DNA from: Brevibacillus brevis
Lineage (GTDB): Bacteria > Bacillota > Bacilli > Brevibacillales > Brevibacillaceae
Reading direction: 5' to 3'
Assembly: GCF_022026395.1 (NCBI RefSeq)
Contig: NZ_CP041767.1
Location: 947,001 to 1,011,000, forward strand
DNA: 64,000 nucleotides
Below are positions 49,422 through 59,200 of the stretch, in pieces (within the stretch, counting starts at the first letter, position 1; each line of letters begins with the position of its first letter). The notes below the pieces were generated by a model that ran no database searches, was not told the DNA's origin, and saw nothing but the letters and a program-made list of their open reading frames with translations. Made by a program: the position numbers and the translations under genes.

Positions 49422-50331
49422 GAGACTCTTCCCCCATAAAAATTCGTTCGAGCGAAGGGACTTCAACGTTCACGCCATAAATATCTACGCGTGCCTGAAC
49501 AAGAGCACGAACGAGGGTTGCCACTTTTTGATCGTCATCGACCTGGATCAAGAGACGACCGTCTTCCCAAATCGTATTGCGCCCGAGGGACTCGATAAAG
49601 TTGCGCAGGTTTCCAGAATCGTCCGTAGCAAAAGCCGAGTGACGTACGTTCACAGATCGCCATGCCTGATGGGCAGCTTGCAACTCATCGAGAGTACCGA
49701 GTGAACTGATTTTTCCGCTTTTCATGATGGCGATCCGGGTACAGATTTTCTCGACTTCATTCAAATTGTGCGAGGTCATGAAGATCGTTTTTCCTTGTTG
49801 ATGGAGCTTGCGCAGCAAACTTTGAATATGCAGGGCTGATTCGACGTCTACGCCAGAAGTAGGTTCATCAAGGAAGATGAGCTCCGGATCTCCGACTAAG
49901 GCTTGGGCAATGCCCAGCTTCTTTTTCATCCCGAAGGAAAACGTTTTGGCTTTGCGGGATGCATGCTCCTCAAGCTCAACGGCTGTCAGGATGCGCCTAC
50001 AGTCTTCCTTTGTGAGTGTGACGCCTTTTACCCGAGCGAAATAATGCAGGTGCTCCGCAGGAGATAAATGGTCGTAGAAGGTGGAGTAATCTGGCAGTAC
50101 ACCAATTCGTTTTTTCCACCCTTCTGTATGGGCATCCTCTCCAAACATGCGAATGGTGCCCGCTGTCGGAATCAGAATGCCTGTCAGCATATTGATAAAG
50201 GTCGATTTTCCAGCGCCATTTCGACCGAGGAATCCGAAAATCTCCCCGCTGTGCACAGTAAGACTGACGTCATTCACGACCGTGCGATTGCCAAAGCGCT
50301 TGTTCAACTGTATGGTCTCGATCATTGCCAT
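49411..50331 (-). CDS. ABC-2 type transporter ATPase
   Basis: The N-terminal ATPase domain has Walker A GRNGAGKS, a degenerate signature in KTFSFGMKKKLGIAQAL (SFGMK in place of LSGGQ), Walker B ELIFLDEPTSGVD and the switch His in MTSHNL. It has a C-terminal extension of about 90 residues. The type is that of bacteriocin/antibiotic or Na+ exporters. The start ATG at 50331 overlaps the permease stop (TAATG); the longer frame from 50409 would lie in that gene. Confidence 0.9.
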   Translation of the reverse strand: MAMIETIQLNKRFGNRTVVNDVSLTVHSGEIFGFLGRNGAGKSTFINMLTGILIPTAGTIRMFGEDAHTEGWKKRIGVLPDYSTFYDHLSPAEHLHYFARVKGVTLTKEDCRRILTAVELEEHASRKAKTFSFGMKKKLGIAQALVGDPELIFLDEPTSGVDVESALHIQSLLRKLHQQGKTIFMTSHNLNEVEKICTRIAIMKSGKISSLGTLDELQAAHQAWRSVNVRHSAFATDDSGNLRNFIESLGRNTIWEDGRLLIQVDDDQKVATLVRALVQARVDIYGVNVEVPSLERIFMGEESHDA

Positions 50332-51014
50332 TAACAATCCCTCCGTCGGAATAAGTACATAGAAGCGATCAGGAATGCTGCCGCATAGAGCCAAATGAAG
50401 CCGGTCCAAGCGCCGCCTTTTTCCATAAATGAAAAGGGTGTCAAATATTTAATCCATGGTGCTGCCGAGTGACTGGAGAAGGTGCTCCACAGCCCGAGAC
50501 CTGGCAAGATCAGTGCGATCACAATTCCCAAAAACATCGAGTAGCTGGGGCGAGGTATCACGAGCGAGAGCAGCAGTGCCAGCGAGATGCAATAGATAAG
50601 CAGGGATATGCAGAGGTAAAAGGTCTTCGCGTCAAACGTTTGCACAGTGGCGAAAACTACACCAAACGTAATAATCATGCAGGTTAGCCAGAAGAACGCG
50701 ACTCCGAGAAATTTCCCCAAAATAATCTGATTGCGTGAAGTCCGGGTGACGAGAAAGCGAATCGTCCTGCCCGCTAGCTCACGATTTATGACATCATGAG
50801 ACAGGCTGAATACAAATAAGGGCCCGAACAGCATGATGAGTACAAAGATACCAAGCGCATGTCCCTGCGCCAGCTCATTTTGTGGGAAAAAGCTTGCTGC
50901 CTGATTGACGAGGTCAGAAACCAAGTACGAGATGCCTACGATAAAGGCAACGGTAATTAACGATTTAATGCTTTTAAACAACCGAAAAAATTCGTGCTGG
51001 CAAATAGCCCACAT
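50331..51014 (-). CDS. ABC-2 type transporter permease
   Basis: About six membrane helices in ~227 residues. The loop RELAGRTIRFLVTRTSRNQIILGKFLG between helices 2 and 3 is typical of ABC-2 permeases. I use the ATG at 51014 behind AAAGGAG; an ATG at 51044 is also in frame. It is divergent from a two-component system, an arrangement common for antimicrobial-peptide detoxification modules. Confidence 0.85.
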   Translation of the reverse strand: MWAICQHEFFRLFKSIKSLITVAFIVGISYLVSDLVNQAASFFPQNELAQGHALGIFVLIMLFGPLFVFSLSHDVINRELAGRTIRFLVTRTSRNQIILGKFLGVAFFWLTCMIITFGVVFATVQTFDAKTFYLCISLLIYCISLALLLSLVIPRPSYSMFLGIVIALILPGLGLWSTFSSHSAAPWIKYLTPFSFMEKGGAWTGFIWLYAAAFLIASMYLFRRRDC

Positions 51015-51153
51015 AGGTGAATCCGCTCCTTTCTCCTTCATCATAATAGCCAGACCTTTCCCCTACTAAAACGCTACCTTACCATTTCCTTATCTTTTTT
51101 TGTTGGCGTCATTTCTCATGGTAGAATGAATGACAGCAAGGGAGGGAACGGCC

Positions 51154-51870
51154 ATGGAGAAAGAAGCAAGAATCTTGCTGGTAGATGATGAAGAAGCAAT
51201 TTTGCAGATGCTCCAAACAGTGCTGAAAAAGGAAGGCTTTGTCCAGATCGATACATGTACGACAGCAAGAGAGGCGATTCGTCTCGTGGAGGAGAAGACA
51301 TACGACTTGTTGATACTGGATGTCATGCTGCCTGATAAAAATGGATTTGAGCTGTGCGGAGCAGTGCGCCAGCGAACGAAGGCACCGATCTTTTTTCTTA
51401 CAGCAAAGGGCACAGATTTTGATAAATTAAGCGGATTTGCTTATGGAGCGGATGATTACATAACGAAGCCATTTCATCCACTAGAGGTCGTTGCCCGGAT
51501 GAAGGCTCATCTGCGCAGAACCTTGGGGGGATCTGCTCCATCGCAGGAAGAAAAGCGCTTTGATTTTGGACGTTTTCAAGTAAATGTGGAGGCAGCCGAG
51601 TTGTTCGTGAACGGAGAGCGAGTGGACTGCCCGGCGCAAGTATTTTCATTGCTCGTCTTTTTCTGCCAGAATCCGAACCGGGTATTTACGAAAGAACAAA
51701 TTTACGATCATGTATGGAAAGACGAGTACGGGATGTTTGATGAAAATACGGTCATGGTGCACATTCACAAGCTGCGTCAGCGCATAGAAGAAAATCCGGG
51801 ACAGCCAACGCTTCTGCTCACAGTAAGAGGGCTGGGTTACAAGCTGGTTAGTCCGGCAAGACAGTCATGA
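51154..51870 (+). CDS. Response regulator, OmpR family
   Basis: Receiver domain with DDEE near residue 10, phospho-Asp in LLILDVMLPDKNG and Lys in YITKPFHPLE. A winged helix follows, with FSLLVFFCQNPNRVFTKEQI and NTVMVHIHKLRQRI. I use the ATG at 51154 (GGGAGGG SD); the frame opens at 51130. Its stop overlaps the kinase start (ATGA). Confidence 0.92.
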   Translation: MEKEARILLVDDEEAILQMLQTVLKKEGFVQIDTCTTAREAIRLVEEKTYDLLILDVMLPDKNGFELCGAVRQRTKAPIFFLTAKGTDFDKLSGFAYGADDYITKPFHPLEVVARMKAHLRRTLGGSAPSQEEKRFDFGRFQVNVEAAELFVNGERVDCPAQVFSLLVFFCQNPNRVFTKEQIYDHVWKDEYGMFDENTVMVHIHKLRQRIEENPGQPTLLLTVRGLGYKLVSPARQS

Positions 51871-53606
51871 ATTTGCGGAACAAGCTGATTTTTCAATATG
51901 TCCGACAACTGTTTGGGTTTCTCCTCGTCTTGCTGCTATTTCTGATTATCGCGATGCTGGGGTTAGGCTGGCGCATTATGAACGAGCAGTTGTCCACCGA
52001 TTTGTCCAGACTGAATGCATCTGATTTGACGTTGAAGATTGATTATGAGGCGGAGCGTGTTCACGTCAATCCGGAAATCGAGAAAAGTGTGGCGAGACAT
52101 CAAGGCTGGTTGCAGATCATCGACAAGCACGGCAAAATTCTGTACAACTATCGGACACCTGCTGACGTTCCCAGTCAATTTGGGCCAGGAGAGTGGATTA
52201 GTTATGTTGAAGACCGTGATGCTTCACGCTATCACGTAACGCACTGGGTTATAAACCAAGCTGACGAAAATATAATCATCCTCTATGGAACACCCGCTCC
52301 AGAAAAAGAAATGATGCAGCGCCTGATCGCAGCAAAAACAGGAACAAGCAAGGAGACATGGGACGAGTTGAACAAAAGCTTTTCCCAAGAAAAGGCATGG
52401 TACTTGGTGTACGATCGTAAGGGGAAACTCATCCATCAATGGAATCATCCGAACGCTTCTGCCCAGTTAGACATGACGGAAGCTCTTCAGAACGGCGAGA
52501 CAGCAAATAATGTTCCTGTCCGTATCACGAGTCGATATGACACAAAGAGCGAATTGACGTACATAGTGGGCACTCCGAATCCAACCTATCAGTCTGGTGT
52601 CCAAGAAACATCTGAGGATGCCATGGTCAAGGAAACGTTCCTTCAGATCGGTATTCTTTTGATCCTGGTCGTTCTATTCGCAGGCAGCTGGTATGCGTGG
52701 CGGGTAGGCAAGCCGCTCTTGCACATGGTGAATTGGCTGGAAAGACTGGCACAGGGCCGCTATGAGGAGCCCATCGGAAAAAAGGGGAAACCAATCGGAA
52801 GGAATTGGCGAGGGAAGGAAAAGAAGTCATTTCGTGTTTTCAAGGATGTGTTTGACGCTCTCCGGCATCTGAGTGAAACCTTGCGCTCCAACGAAAAGCT
52901 TCAGCGAGAGATCGAGCAGACGCGAGAGGAATGGATTACCGGGCTCTCCCATGATCTCAAGACACCGCTGAGCTCGATTTACGGTTATGCTACCTTTTTG
53001 GAGTCGGAACAATATGAGTGGGATAGAAAGGAAGTCAGTGAATTTGGGAAAACGATTCGGGAAAAGTCTGACTACATGAACGGGCTGATTGAGGATTTGA
53101 ATTTGACCTATCGACTCAAGAACCAAGCTTTGCCGATGGTCAAACAACCTGTCCCGATCGTGGAAACCATTCGCAGAATTGTGGTGGATATGGTGAACGA
53201 TCCGAGCTCGTCTTTGCATGACATCGAATTTTCGACGAATGTCCAATCGATAACGGCCGAGGTCGATCCAATCTGGTTTCGCCGCATCATCGTCAACATT
53301 TTGACAAACGCGATCAAGTATACGCCAGCAGGTACACACGTGCTCGTAGAGGTCCAGTCGATTGCAGCCGATCAGTTTGTGGTCAAAATTGCGGACAATG
53401 GTCCAGGCATGGATGAGACTACACTGGCCAATCTGTTCGAAAGATACTACCGAGGCGGGCATACAGGGGAGGATACCAGTGGAACGGGGCTGGGTATGGC
53501 GATAGCCAAGCAGCTCATTTTGGCTCACGGGGGAGAGATTACCGTGGACAGCAAGCTAGGTGGCGGAACGGTTGTCGTGATGACCTTTCCTGCGGTTATC
53601 AGCTAG
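51867..53606 (+). CDS. Sensor histidine kinase
   Basis: The 579-residue kinase has helices at about 15-38 and 262-282. They flank an extracytoplasmic sensor of about 220 residues, larger than in bacitracin-type (BceS) intramembrane sensors. The H-box is WITGLSHDLKTPLSSIYGYA, and the ATPase motifs are NILTNAIKYTP, DNGPGM and GTGLGMAIAKQLILAHGG. Coupled to its regulator. The divergent ABC-2 operon is the likely target. Confidence 0.92.
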   Translation: MNLRNKLIFQYVRQLFGFLLVLLLFLIIAMLGLGWRIMNEQLSTDLSRLNASDLTLKIDYEAERVHVNPEIEKSVARHQGWLQIIDKHGKILYNYRTPADVPSQFGPGEWISYVEDRDASRYHVTHWVINQADENIIILYGTPAPEKEMMQRLIAAKTGTSKETWDELNKSFSQEKAWYLVYDRKGKLIHQWNHPNASAQLDMTEALQNGETANNVPVRITSRYDTKSELTYIVGTPNPTYQSGVQETSEDAMVKETFLQIGILLILVVLFAGSWYAWRVGKPLLHMVNWLERLAQGRYEEPIGKKGKPIGRNWRGKEKKSFRVFKDVFDALRHLSETLRSNEKLQREIEQTREEWITGLSHDLKTPLSSIYGYATFLESEQYEWDRKEVSEFGKTIREKSDYMNGLIEDLNLTYRLKNQALPMVKQPVPIVETIRRIVVDMVNDPSSSLHDIEFSTNVQSITAEVDPIWFRRIIVNILTNAIKYTPAGTHVLVEVQSIAADQFVVKIADNGPGMDETTLANLFERYYRGGHTGEDTSGTGLGMAIAKQLILAHGGEITVDSKLGGGTVVVMTFPAVIS

Positions 53607-53618
53607 TTGTTTTTTAAA

Positions 53619-53657
53619 TAAAAGCCAAGGGATTTGCGCTGTCCCTTGGCTTTTTTC
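53619..53657 (+). terminator. Bidirectional terminator
   Basis: AAAGCCAAGGGA (53621-53632) pairs perfectly with TCCCTTGGCTTT (53642-53653), with T residues on both sides. Confidence 0.9.
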
Positions 53658-53659
53658 TG

Positions 53660-54154
53660 CTATGGTTTCGAAAGGAACGTTTGTATGACTTTGCCATCCA
53701 CTTGACGCTCTTGATAGTGATTGGCTGTGTAATCGCGGATGCTGGCACGCCAAAAGCCGATGGCAGGCACGTTGTTTTCCAATTGAAAGACTTCCCAGGC
53801 ACCCGGGAACAATTTGAAGATTTGATGAGAGGCCGCTTTTCCGATCCCTTGCCGACGGTAGCGTTTCATGATGAAAAATTCGGCAATGGAGTGGATGGAT
53901 GGCAAATCCGGATCAGAGCTTGTGAGCATGCGGACGAGGACAAACCCGGCCAGCTTTCCATTAACCTTGATAAAAAAGGGATGGCGTTCTGGTTCGACCC
54001 AATACTTCTCAAAGTAGTCATAGCCAAACAAGCCGTCGTCATCTACTTCGAAAGGCTCAAACTCAGTGAAGTCGTACGTATACAGCTCCAACAGTTGCTT
54101 GAGAGCGTGCTTCTGTTCAAAAGGGACGCGCTCTATCGAGAATGCTTGATTCAC
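53660..54154 (-). CDS. GNAT N-acetyltransferase
   Basis: The 164-residue enzyme has LAGFVLVRM, then IAEFFIMKRYRRQGIGKAA with the acetyl-CoA loop, and LENNVPAIGFWRASIRDY. I use GTG at 54154 because AAAGGAGGT lies 7 nt upstream. The longer frame to 54262 has no SD and an unlikely Cys-rich N-terminus. Acceptor unknown. Transcribed alone toward the shared terminator. Confidence 0.85.
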   Translation of the reverse strand: MNQAFSIERVPFEQKHALKQLLELYTYDFTEFEPFEVDDDGLFGYDYFEKYWVEPERHPFFIKVNGKLAGFVLVRMLTSSDPDLPSIHSIAEFFIMKRYRRQGIGKAASHQIFKLFPGAWEVFQLENNVPAIGFWRASIRDYTANHYQERQVDGKVIQTFLSKP

Positions 54155-54422
54155 TGAGAAAACCTCCTTTTTCCATGAGATATAGGAGTATCGTACTCTA
54201 TTTTTTACGTTGTGGAAACATATGGTAGACACTTCTTTACAGAAGCTCACACAAGCGTTCATTTTGCCCGAGATAGTTCCAGTCAGGCTATACTAGAGTC
54301 AAACGAAAGAAATCAATACGAAGCAAGATAGCAGCCATCCGGTGATCAGCCGGGTGGCTGTTTGCGTTTGGTGGTTGGTTTCATCGTTTAACAAAACCAA
54401 AAGAAAGGGGTACAGGAATCAC

Positions 54423-56270
54423 ATGAAAAGGAAGCATCTTATTTTTTTCTTGGTTTGTTGTCTCATGTTGCAACCCGCATCGATTATTGCAAAAGAAAGA
54501 GACAATCCTTCCAAAAAGGCTTTGCCAATGGAGGCGACAGATCGGTCTATCCAGCAAATAGATCGTGAGTGGGTCCATTATCAAAATGAATGGGAGCTGC
54601 TCATGAAGCTTTCCGTCAAAAACAAGGATCTCGAACTGGCAAAAAAATTGAATCGGGAAAGAAACGAACTTCTCGCAAAATGGAAAGACAAGAGAACAGG
54701 AGGTTCACTTGAGAAATACCAAGCTGAATTGAAAACGGCACGGATGCAATTAACGAGTCCGCCTGTGAGGTCTTTTGCTGCTGCAAAAGCAATTTCTGTA
54801 GCTTCTGTCGATCTATACGAGCCGAATGATGAGGTTTCACAGGCTTCTCCGGTCAGCATTGGGAATTCAATCGAAAGTTACCTGTCGTACTCAGGCGATC
54901 AGGACTTTTATTGGTTCGAGGCCAAGAAAAATGCTCCGATAACAGTCAGCCTGCAAGTTCCTTCTGCCATGGATTATGACGTCTATGTCCTTGATGAGCT
55001 TGGGGAGGTAGTAGCAAGCAGTGCCAATGGTACAGGTGAAGAAGAAATGGCTTCGTTCCAGGCAACGGCCGGAAGCAAGTATTATCCAGTTGTGTATGGG
55101 TTTGATTTTTCTACCGACGAACCGTATCAACTACGGCTGGCAGAAGATCAGTTATATGTCTTTCAGCCATACGATGTCAGTCTCCCTGAAGGAGTCGATC
55201 AGGTTTTTCAATTAACACCGACAACCGATGGAGTCTTTCGGATTTATACAGGACCATATGGTGACGTTGGCCCGGAAAATGACACGATGATTGAGTTGTA
55301 TTCCAATTCGAGTCTGACAGATTTGCTCGCAGACAACGATGATGTTTCCGACCTAACACGCTTCTCAGAGGTAACGTCACATTTGGTTGGAGGTCAACCG
55401 TATTTTGTCAAACTAAGTGCTCTCAGCGGAAATCTTCACACGCGAATTCGGGCAGAGCTCGACCCGCAATCGTATCCAGAACTGAAGACGAACAATCCTC
55501 TGGACGTCACGCTGGAAGGCGTATCAAGAAATGTATACAAATTTACGCCTGATGCTTCGGGATATGTAAAATTTTCCACAAGTCCTTTTGGCGAAGGGGA
55601 TATGGTTGTGGATACTGTACTCGAACTCTATTCTGACGAAAATCTGACGAATCAAATTGCCACGAACGATGACAATGGAGAATCGCTGTTTTCAGAGATT
55701 CAGATGTATGTAACATCCGGTGAGACTATCTATGTTGTGCTTTGGGCATATAGTGATGATTTCTCTTTTGTGAGGCTGAATACGAGTGCTGATCCTTCAG
55801 CGAGCCCTACGATTTCAGTAGGATCTGCGGTTATCCAGGAAAACTTGCTCAATGACGGAACCATTACGGCTACACAGGTTGTTACACTTGCCAATGGAAC
55901 ATTTGTTCATGACATGTCTTCCGGAGTCACTGTGAATAACTTACCCGCAGGCTTAGGTCTTCAGGTTACAAGGGTAAGTGACACACAAATATTTATTGCA
56001 TTTACGGGCAAGGCAATGAATCATGCGAACGTAAATGACGTATCGAACGCAACTGTATCTATTGATCCCGCAAAAGTAGTCGGTGCCTCTACCAATCTTA
56101 CGAGTAATCCGTTTCGTTTTGATTTCATCGACACTGTCAGCGGAGGTTCATTCCAATATGTTTACAATAACCGGAATCAATTGACTCAAATTTATGAGAA
56201 CGGGACTCTAATTATCGAGATCACCTACGATGAAAACGGGAACGTGTTAACAAAAACAAGAGTGAATTAA
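54423..56270 (+). CDS. Secreted pre-peptidase-domain protein with a terminal YD repeat
   Basis: A signal peptide (about residues 1-26) precedes a charged helical region (about 40-120). At least two pre-peptidase C-terminal-like beta domains follow, marked by YEPNDEVSQASPVSIG and GDQDFYWFEAKKNAPITVSLQ. The C-terminal FQYVYNNRNQLTQIY and ITYDENGNVLTKT form one YD (Rhs) repeat unit. It lies 16 bp before the giant Rhs gene and is probably its co-secreted partner. I use the ATG at 54423, with AGGA at 5 nt. Confidence 0.8.
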   Translation: MKRKHLIFFLVCCLMLQPASIIAKERDNPSKKALPMEATDRSIQQIDREWVHYQNEWELLMKLSVKNKDLELAKKLNRERNELLAKWKDKRTGGSLEKYQAELKTARMQLTSPPVRSFAAAKAISVASVDLYEPNDEVSQASPVSIGNSIESYLSYSGDQDFYWFEAKKNAPITVSLQVPSAMDYDVYVLDELGEVVASSANGTGEEEMASFQATAGSKYYPVVYGFDFSTDEPYQLRLAEDQLYVFQPYDVSLPEGVDQVFQLTPTTDGVFRIYTGPYGDVGPENDTMIELYSNSSLTDLLADNDDVSDLTRFSEVTSHLVGGQPYFVKLSALSGNLHTRIRAELDPQSYPELKTNNPLDVTLEGVSRNVYKFTPDASGYVKFSTSPFGEGDMVVDTVLELYSDENLTNQIATNDDNGESLFSEIQMYVTSGETIYVVLWAYSDDFSFVRLNTSADPSASPTISVGSAVIQENLLNDGTITATQVVTLANGTFVHDMSSGVTVNNLPAGLGLQVTRVSDTQIFIAFTGKAMNHANVNDVSNATVSIDPAKVVGASTNLTSNPFRFDFIDTVSGGSFQYVYNNRNQLTQIYENGTLIIEITYDENGNVLTKTRVN

Positions 56271-56286
56271 AGGAGGGATAACCATC

Positions 56287-59200
56287 ATGAACTTACAAAA
56301 ATGGCTAACGTCATTTGTAACAGCCGCTTTGGTCACGACCGCGATTTTTCCAAGTATGGCCTATGCGACACCAACCAATAAGTCTGTAAAGAAGGATACG
56401 AAAGAATGGGTCATTGAGAAAATCAATAACGTCCCATCTAAAAGCCCTCAGGAAACAGACGCTGCTCAAGTGCCAGTGTTGACACAAGCGGAGCTGAAGG
56501 AACTGTCATGGGACCCGCTCTCAGTTGAGACAGTGACCGAAATGACGAAAACATTTGATCGCAAATCGATGCAGATCGCCTCTTACTTCTATCCGAAGCT
56601 GCGAAAGCTGTTGAGCAGCAAGGAAAAGGTAGAGCAAAATACATGGAACGATAAAGTGGTCCAAGATTTGCTGAAAAGTGTAACGACTAGTCAACGGGAA
56701 CAATTAATGACCCACGTTCCTGACATTTTTACGTTTGAGAAAAAACAGGAAGTAGCTGAATGGAGCAAGCAGACAATGGGGCTCGCACTTGCAGCTGAAG
56801 ACGTCCAATACTCAGTAGGACAAATGGCGCAGTATTACACGAAAACGTACTCGGGCAAACCCGTAGACGAGTTTTATCGTGCTGCGAATCTGGTTGAGAC
56901 AGACTTGGCTTTGTCAGGGAAGAACGGAATGGATCTGGTCATTCAACGGATGTACAACCAGTTGGATAGCAAAACGAGAGAACCTGTATTGAAATACGAT
57001 AGTAGAAATGAAACGTGGGAAAATCGCAGGGAAACTAAGTTGTTTAAAAACGAGTTCATTCCCTTTGCAACAGGGTGGACCTTCAATATTCCGATGTTTG
57101 AATATTATGACGAGATTACAACAGAAGAAGTCAGTCTCTTTACGGAAAATGGGGAGGAGAAAACGCAATATCGTTTAGCTGTTCGGGAGGACGAAGCGGG
57201 CAGAAGCGTATCGCGCTATGTTTTTCATCTGGAAGACGGTACGACTCTCATCCGGGAAGGGAATAAGTGGGTGAATTATCCCTATGAAGGAATCTCCTTT
57301 ACCGAACAAGCAGAGGGACGAGATGTTGAATTAATTGTCAATGGATTTCGTTATACGTTTGAGCGATCTGGCAGTGAGCTGTTGGTCACAAAACGCAACC
57401 CATTTGGCGATACGATCCGATATCGAATGGATGAACAAAATGACTCTGTCGTCGAAATCGAGGATACCTATGGACGCTTTGTAGTGATGGAGCGTGATAC
57501 GGCAGGCGGAATTAAAAACCTGAAGCTGTACAGAGATGAAACAGATAAAGATCAGGATGAGCCAATCAAAACGGTTGACTATGATGTCGTGTACAGCAAC
57601 AATACGAATCCTGAACGCAGCACATCTGCTGAGTTGGTTTCCGTTGAACAAAACAATGAAGTCGTTGCTACCTATGAGTATGAAATGAGGGAGGCAGAAT
57701 TTAACCTTATTAGCGATTATACCTTCAGTCGTGATGATTCCTTTGCTTTTGAGTCGTACGATTACTTGGATCAGGATAACGAAAATCGCAACAAAAATTT
57801 GGATTACATGCTGTTGCGATCGGTTCATTATCCGATCAATGGGTTAACGATGACCTATTACTATTCCATCTATCAGGAAAATAAAGTGGCACAAAGCCGT
57901 GGAGTTGTTCGACTTTACCAGGATGACAATATTCTGTCCTATGTCAGCTATCATCCAGTAAGTATGGTTGATTTCAGTTACATTCCGTACGGAAAGACAG
58001 AAGAAGAAGTCATGTACAGCTTGGAATACAGCATAGGGAAAATGTGGGAAATCTGGAAGAAGCCAAGAAGCTGGTCGTTCCATCGATTGATCGACGCAGA
58101 TGAGCGTTTCGGCGATATTGTTTCTACGATTGAATATGATTCCTTTTTACATGGAGTTGAGAAGACCTTTGAGACTGATGAAAGCGGGAACCATCTAGTA
58201 AAGCGGATTCGAACCAAAACGCTGCGGAACAATCCAGATTTGCAAATCAGCGACGGTAATACAACCTACAAATACAACCCCATCCAATATACAACCTATG
58301 CCTATCAGAATAAAAAGCCAATCTATCAATTCAGTTTTATGGACGGTGTCCCCAACGAAACGGTTCGTGAGTTCTTGATGGACCCGCAAGTAGATGCCGA
58401 TGGTTCTTTGCAAATTGATTCTGCGACCGAAGAGATTTTACCCAATTATGCAAAGATCTCAAAGTTCCGCTATAACGACTTCGGAGATATCACTGAGCAT
58501 GTTGACGCCAGTGGCATTGTGACGAAATGGAACTATGAGTTTTTTACCGTATGGGGAGAAGATCGAGCATATCGCCCTGTTGAAAAGATTACCAAAAAAT
58601 CAAGTGACAACACGTTGGTACAGACTAATTCGTTCACCTTTAATGCCGATAGGCTGATTGATCAGGAAACAGAAGAACGAACCTACCCAACCAGTACAGG
58701 TGAAAGAACAGATACGGTTATCCGTAATCTGGAGTACAACACTGACGAACAGGTTTCGAAAATAGAAGAGATCACTTCTACGACTGATCCTGCGATTTCT
58801 GATAGCTATTTGGTGACAACATTTGATCAGTACGACAATTATGGACACGTGATCGAAAAGGCTATCAAGGAAGTTGATTTGGGCAATCAGACTACCGATC
58901 TTGTTTTTCACTATGAATATGTGAATGGTCTGGATTTGTTAGAGACACAAACTTTCAGTGATGGCAGTACAGTTCACTACTTCTATGACAATCTGGATCG
59001 TCTTAACGAAGAAGTTTTTGATCACGACGGACAGAAAAAGACAGTTGCGTATACCTTCGACGATGCTTCGCGTAAAGTGACCAAAGAAGTATTTACGAAT
59101 GGAGAAGCAGACCCTTATGCATTGAAACAGGTTACGTACTATACCGTTCATGGTGATGTGGAATTACAGGAAGAAGTGAGTGACAGCGGTGCAAGATCGC

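Noticed and set aside
54300..54400. Possible c-di-GMP (GEMM) riboswitch before the Rhs locus
   Set aside because: A GC-rich hairpin is present (CAGCCATCCGG with CCGGGTGGCTG) but the conserved GEMM core sequences are missing.
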